Assembly: GCA_944391255.1 (NCBI GenBank)
Contig: CALXSW010000073.1
Location: 1 to 5,802 of the forward strand
Reading direction: 5' to 3'
From: an uncultured Clostridia bacterium
GTDB lineage: Bacteria; Bacillota; Clostridia; UBA1381
Length of the DNA stretch: 5,802 nucleotides
Each line of letters begins with the position of its first letter. Positions within the stretch are counted from its first letter, which is position 1. The translations under genes were made by a program, and so were the position numbers. Below the pieces are notes generated by a model. It made no database searches. It was not told the DNA's origin and was given only the letters and a program-made list of their open reading frames with translations. Below are positions 4,819 through 5,802 of the stretch, piece after piece.

Positions 4819-5802
4819 ATGAAAAGGTTTGAGAAGTCAACTAAACTTGACAATATATGTTATGACATAAGAGGACCTGTAATGGATCTGGCAAACGAGA
4901 TGATAGCGGAAGGAAAGGATATATTAAAGCTAAATATAGGCAATCCGGCGCCGTTTGGTTTTGAAGCGCCTTACGATGTTGTAAAGGCGATGGCTGACGC
5001 GCTTGAAAAAAGTGAGGGATATTCTGATTCAAAGGGACTTCTTTCGGCAAGAGAGGCGATAGCAGGCTACTGCAAAAAGAAAAATATACCGAACGTCACG
5101 GTTAATGATATATACACCGGAAACGGCGTAAGCGAGATGATAACGCTTTCAATGAACGCGCTTCTCAATAACGGCGATGAGGTGCTTGTTCCGGCGCCTG
5201 ACTATCCGCTGTGGACAGCGTCTGTAACTCTGGCTGGCGGAACGGCAGTTCATTATATATGTGATGAGAAGAGCAACTGGTATCCTGATATAGAGGATAT
5301 GAGAAAGAAGATAACGGATAAGACAAAGGCGATAGTAGTTATAAATCCAAACAACCCGACAGGCGCTCTGTATCCGCGCGAGGTGCTTGAGCAGATAGCG
5401 GAGCTGGCGCGCGAAAACGATCTTATACTGTTCGCAGATGAGATATATGACAGGCTTGTGATGGACGGTAAGGAGCATACGGCACTCGCGTCGCTCGCGC
5501 CTGATCTTCTTACGATAAGCTTTAACGGTCTTTCAAAATCGCATCTTCTCGCCGGTTACCGCTGCGGCTGGATGTGCATCGCGGGAAATAAGGATAACGC
5601 GAAGGGATATGTAGAAGGAATAAATCTTCTGTCATCTATGCGTCTTTGCTCAAATGTTCCGGCGCAGTCGCCTATCCCTACAGCGCTTGACAATCTCGAT
5701 TCAACAAAGGACCTTCTCGTTCCCGGCGGAAGAGTTTACGAGCAGAGAGTATTTATATATAACGCGCTTTGCGATATAGACGGCATAAGCGCTGTAAAGC
5801 CT
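4819..5802 (+). CDS. alaA: AlaA-type glutamate-pyruvate (alanine) aminotransferase, 3' end outside the window
   Basis: This PLP-dependent class I aminotransferase interconverts pyruvate plus glutamate with alanine plus 2-oxoglutarate in the cytoplasm. The 328 residues visible read without interruption and, compared with the ~405 of E. coli AlaA, lack about the last 75. Visible features are KSTKLDNICYDIRGPV near the start, NIGNPAPFGF (39-48), YTGNGVSE, APDYPLW with the ring-stacking Y129 (126-132), INPNNPTG with N179 (175-182), FADEIYD with D207 (205-211), the PLP lysine K240 in FNGLSK, and AGYRCGW with phosphate-binding R248. SMRLCSNVPAQ is also strongly AlaA-like. The ATG at 4819 is chosen by homology. 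Its nearest AAGGA (4813-4817) is only 1 nt away, too close, so the likely ribosome binding site is AGAAGG (4802-4807) with 11-nt spacing. It lies 71 bp after the fusion gene and may share its transcript. A related valine or other neutral amino-acid specificity cannot be excluded. Confidence 0.9.
   Translation, partial: MKRFEKSTKLDNICYDIRGPVMDLANEMIAEGKDILKLNIGNPAPFGFEAPYDVVKAMADALEKSEGYSDSKGLLSAREAIAGYCKKKNIPNVTVNDIYTGNGVSEMITLSMNALLNNGDEVLVPAPDYPLWTASVTLAGGTAVHYICDEKSNWYPDIEDMRKKITDKTKAIVVINPNNPTGALYPREVLEQIAELARENDLILFADEIYDRLVMDGKEHTALASLAPDLLTISFNGLSKSHLLAGYRCGWMCIAGNKDNAKGYVEGINLLSSMRLCSNVPAQSPIPTALDNLDSTKDLLVPGGRVYEQRVFIYNALCDIDGISAVKP

Noticed and set aside
5149..5478. Minus-strand open frame of 109 codons within the aminotransferase gene
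   Set aside because: It is antisense to clear AlaA motifs, with no ribosome binding site or domain seen.

Overview
The window looks like chromosomal DNA from a low-to-mid GC Firmicute of the class Clostridia, probably near the Ruminococcaceae/Oscillospiraceae. The reasons are strong Shine-Dalgarno sites, clostridial extended -10 promoters, heavy use of ATA for isoleucine, and a ROK glucokinase and TetM-like GTPase of the kind common in gut Clostridia. This placement is inference from sequence style, not from a marker gene.

Layout: bases 1-83 hold a short array of degenerate repeats built on AAAAAGGACCG(T/C)CCC and CTGTCACCCAT, followed by a clear sigma-A promoter (119-147). A ROK-family glucokinase follows (187-1122, +). 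It meets an AraC-family regulator (1119-1976, -) tail to tail, with the stop codons overlapping. The regulator is divergent from a large gene (2174-4747, +) across a 197-bp region that contains a second promoter (2042-2070) with the same TGTGGTACAAT core as the first. After 71 bp carrying two mutually exclusive small hairpins, an AlaA-type alanine aminotransferase begins at 4819 and runs off the right edge.

The centrepiece is the 857-residue protein at 2174-4747. Its first ~600 residues are a complete EF-G-like translational GTPase of the ribosomal protection (TetM/TetO) superfamily. The last ~140 residues are a complete NYN/PIN-like ribonuclease domain closely resembling Bacillus subtilis Rae1 (YacP). 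Rae1 cleaves mRNA in the ribosomal A site, and TetM-type GTPases also enter the A site, so one polypeptide joins an A-site delivery module to an A-site nuclease. The GTPase motifs and the four conserved nuclease aspartates are intact, but the domain IV loop that TetM uses to displace tetracycline is replaced by HKKHT. This argues for a GTP-driven ribosome-surveillance or mRNA-cleavage factor rather than a plain tetracycline-resistance protein; that function is inferred.

The other genes are ordinary metabolism: glucose phosphorylation and pyruvate/alanine transamination. The AraC regulator is placed to control itself and possibly the GTPase-nuclease gene. The aminotransferase may be co-transcribed with the fusion gene, because no convincing terminator separates them.
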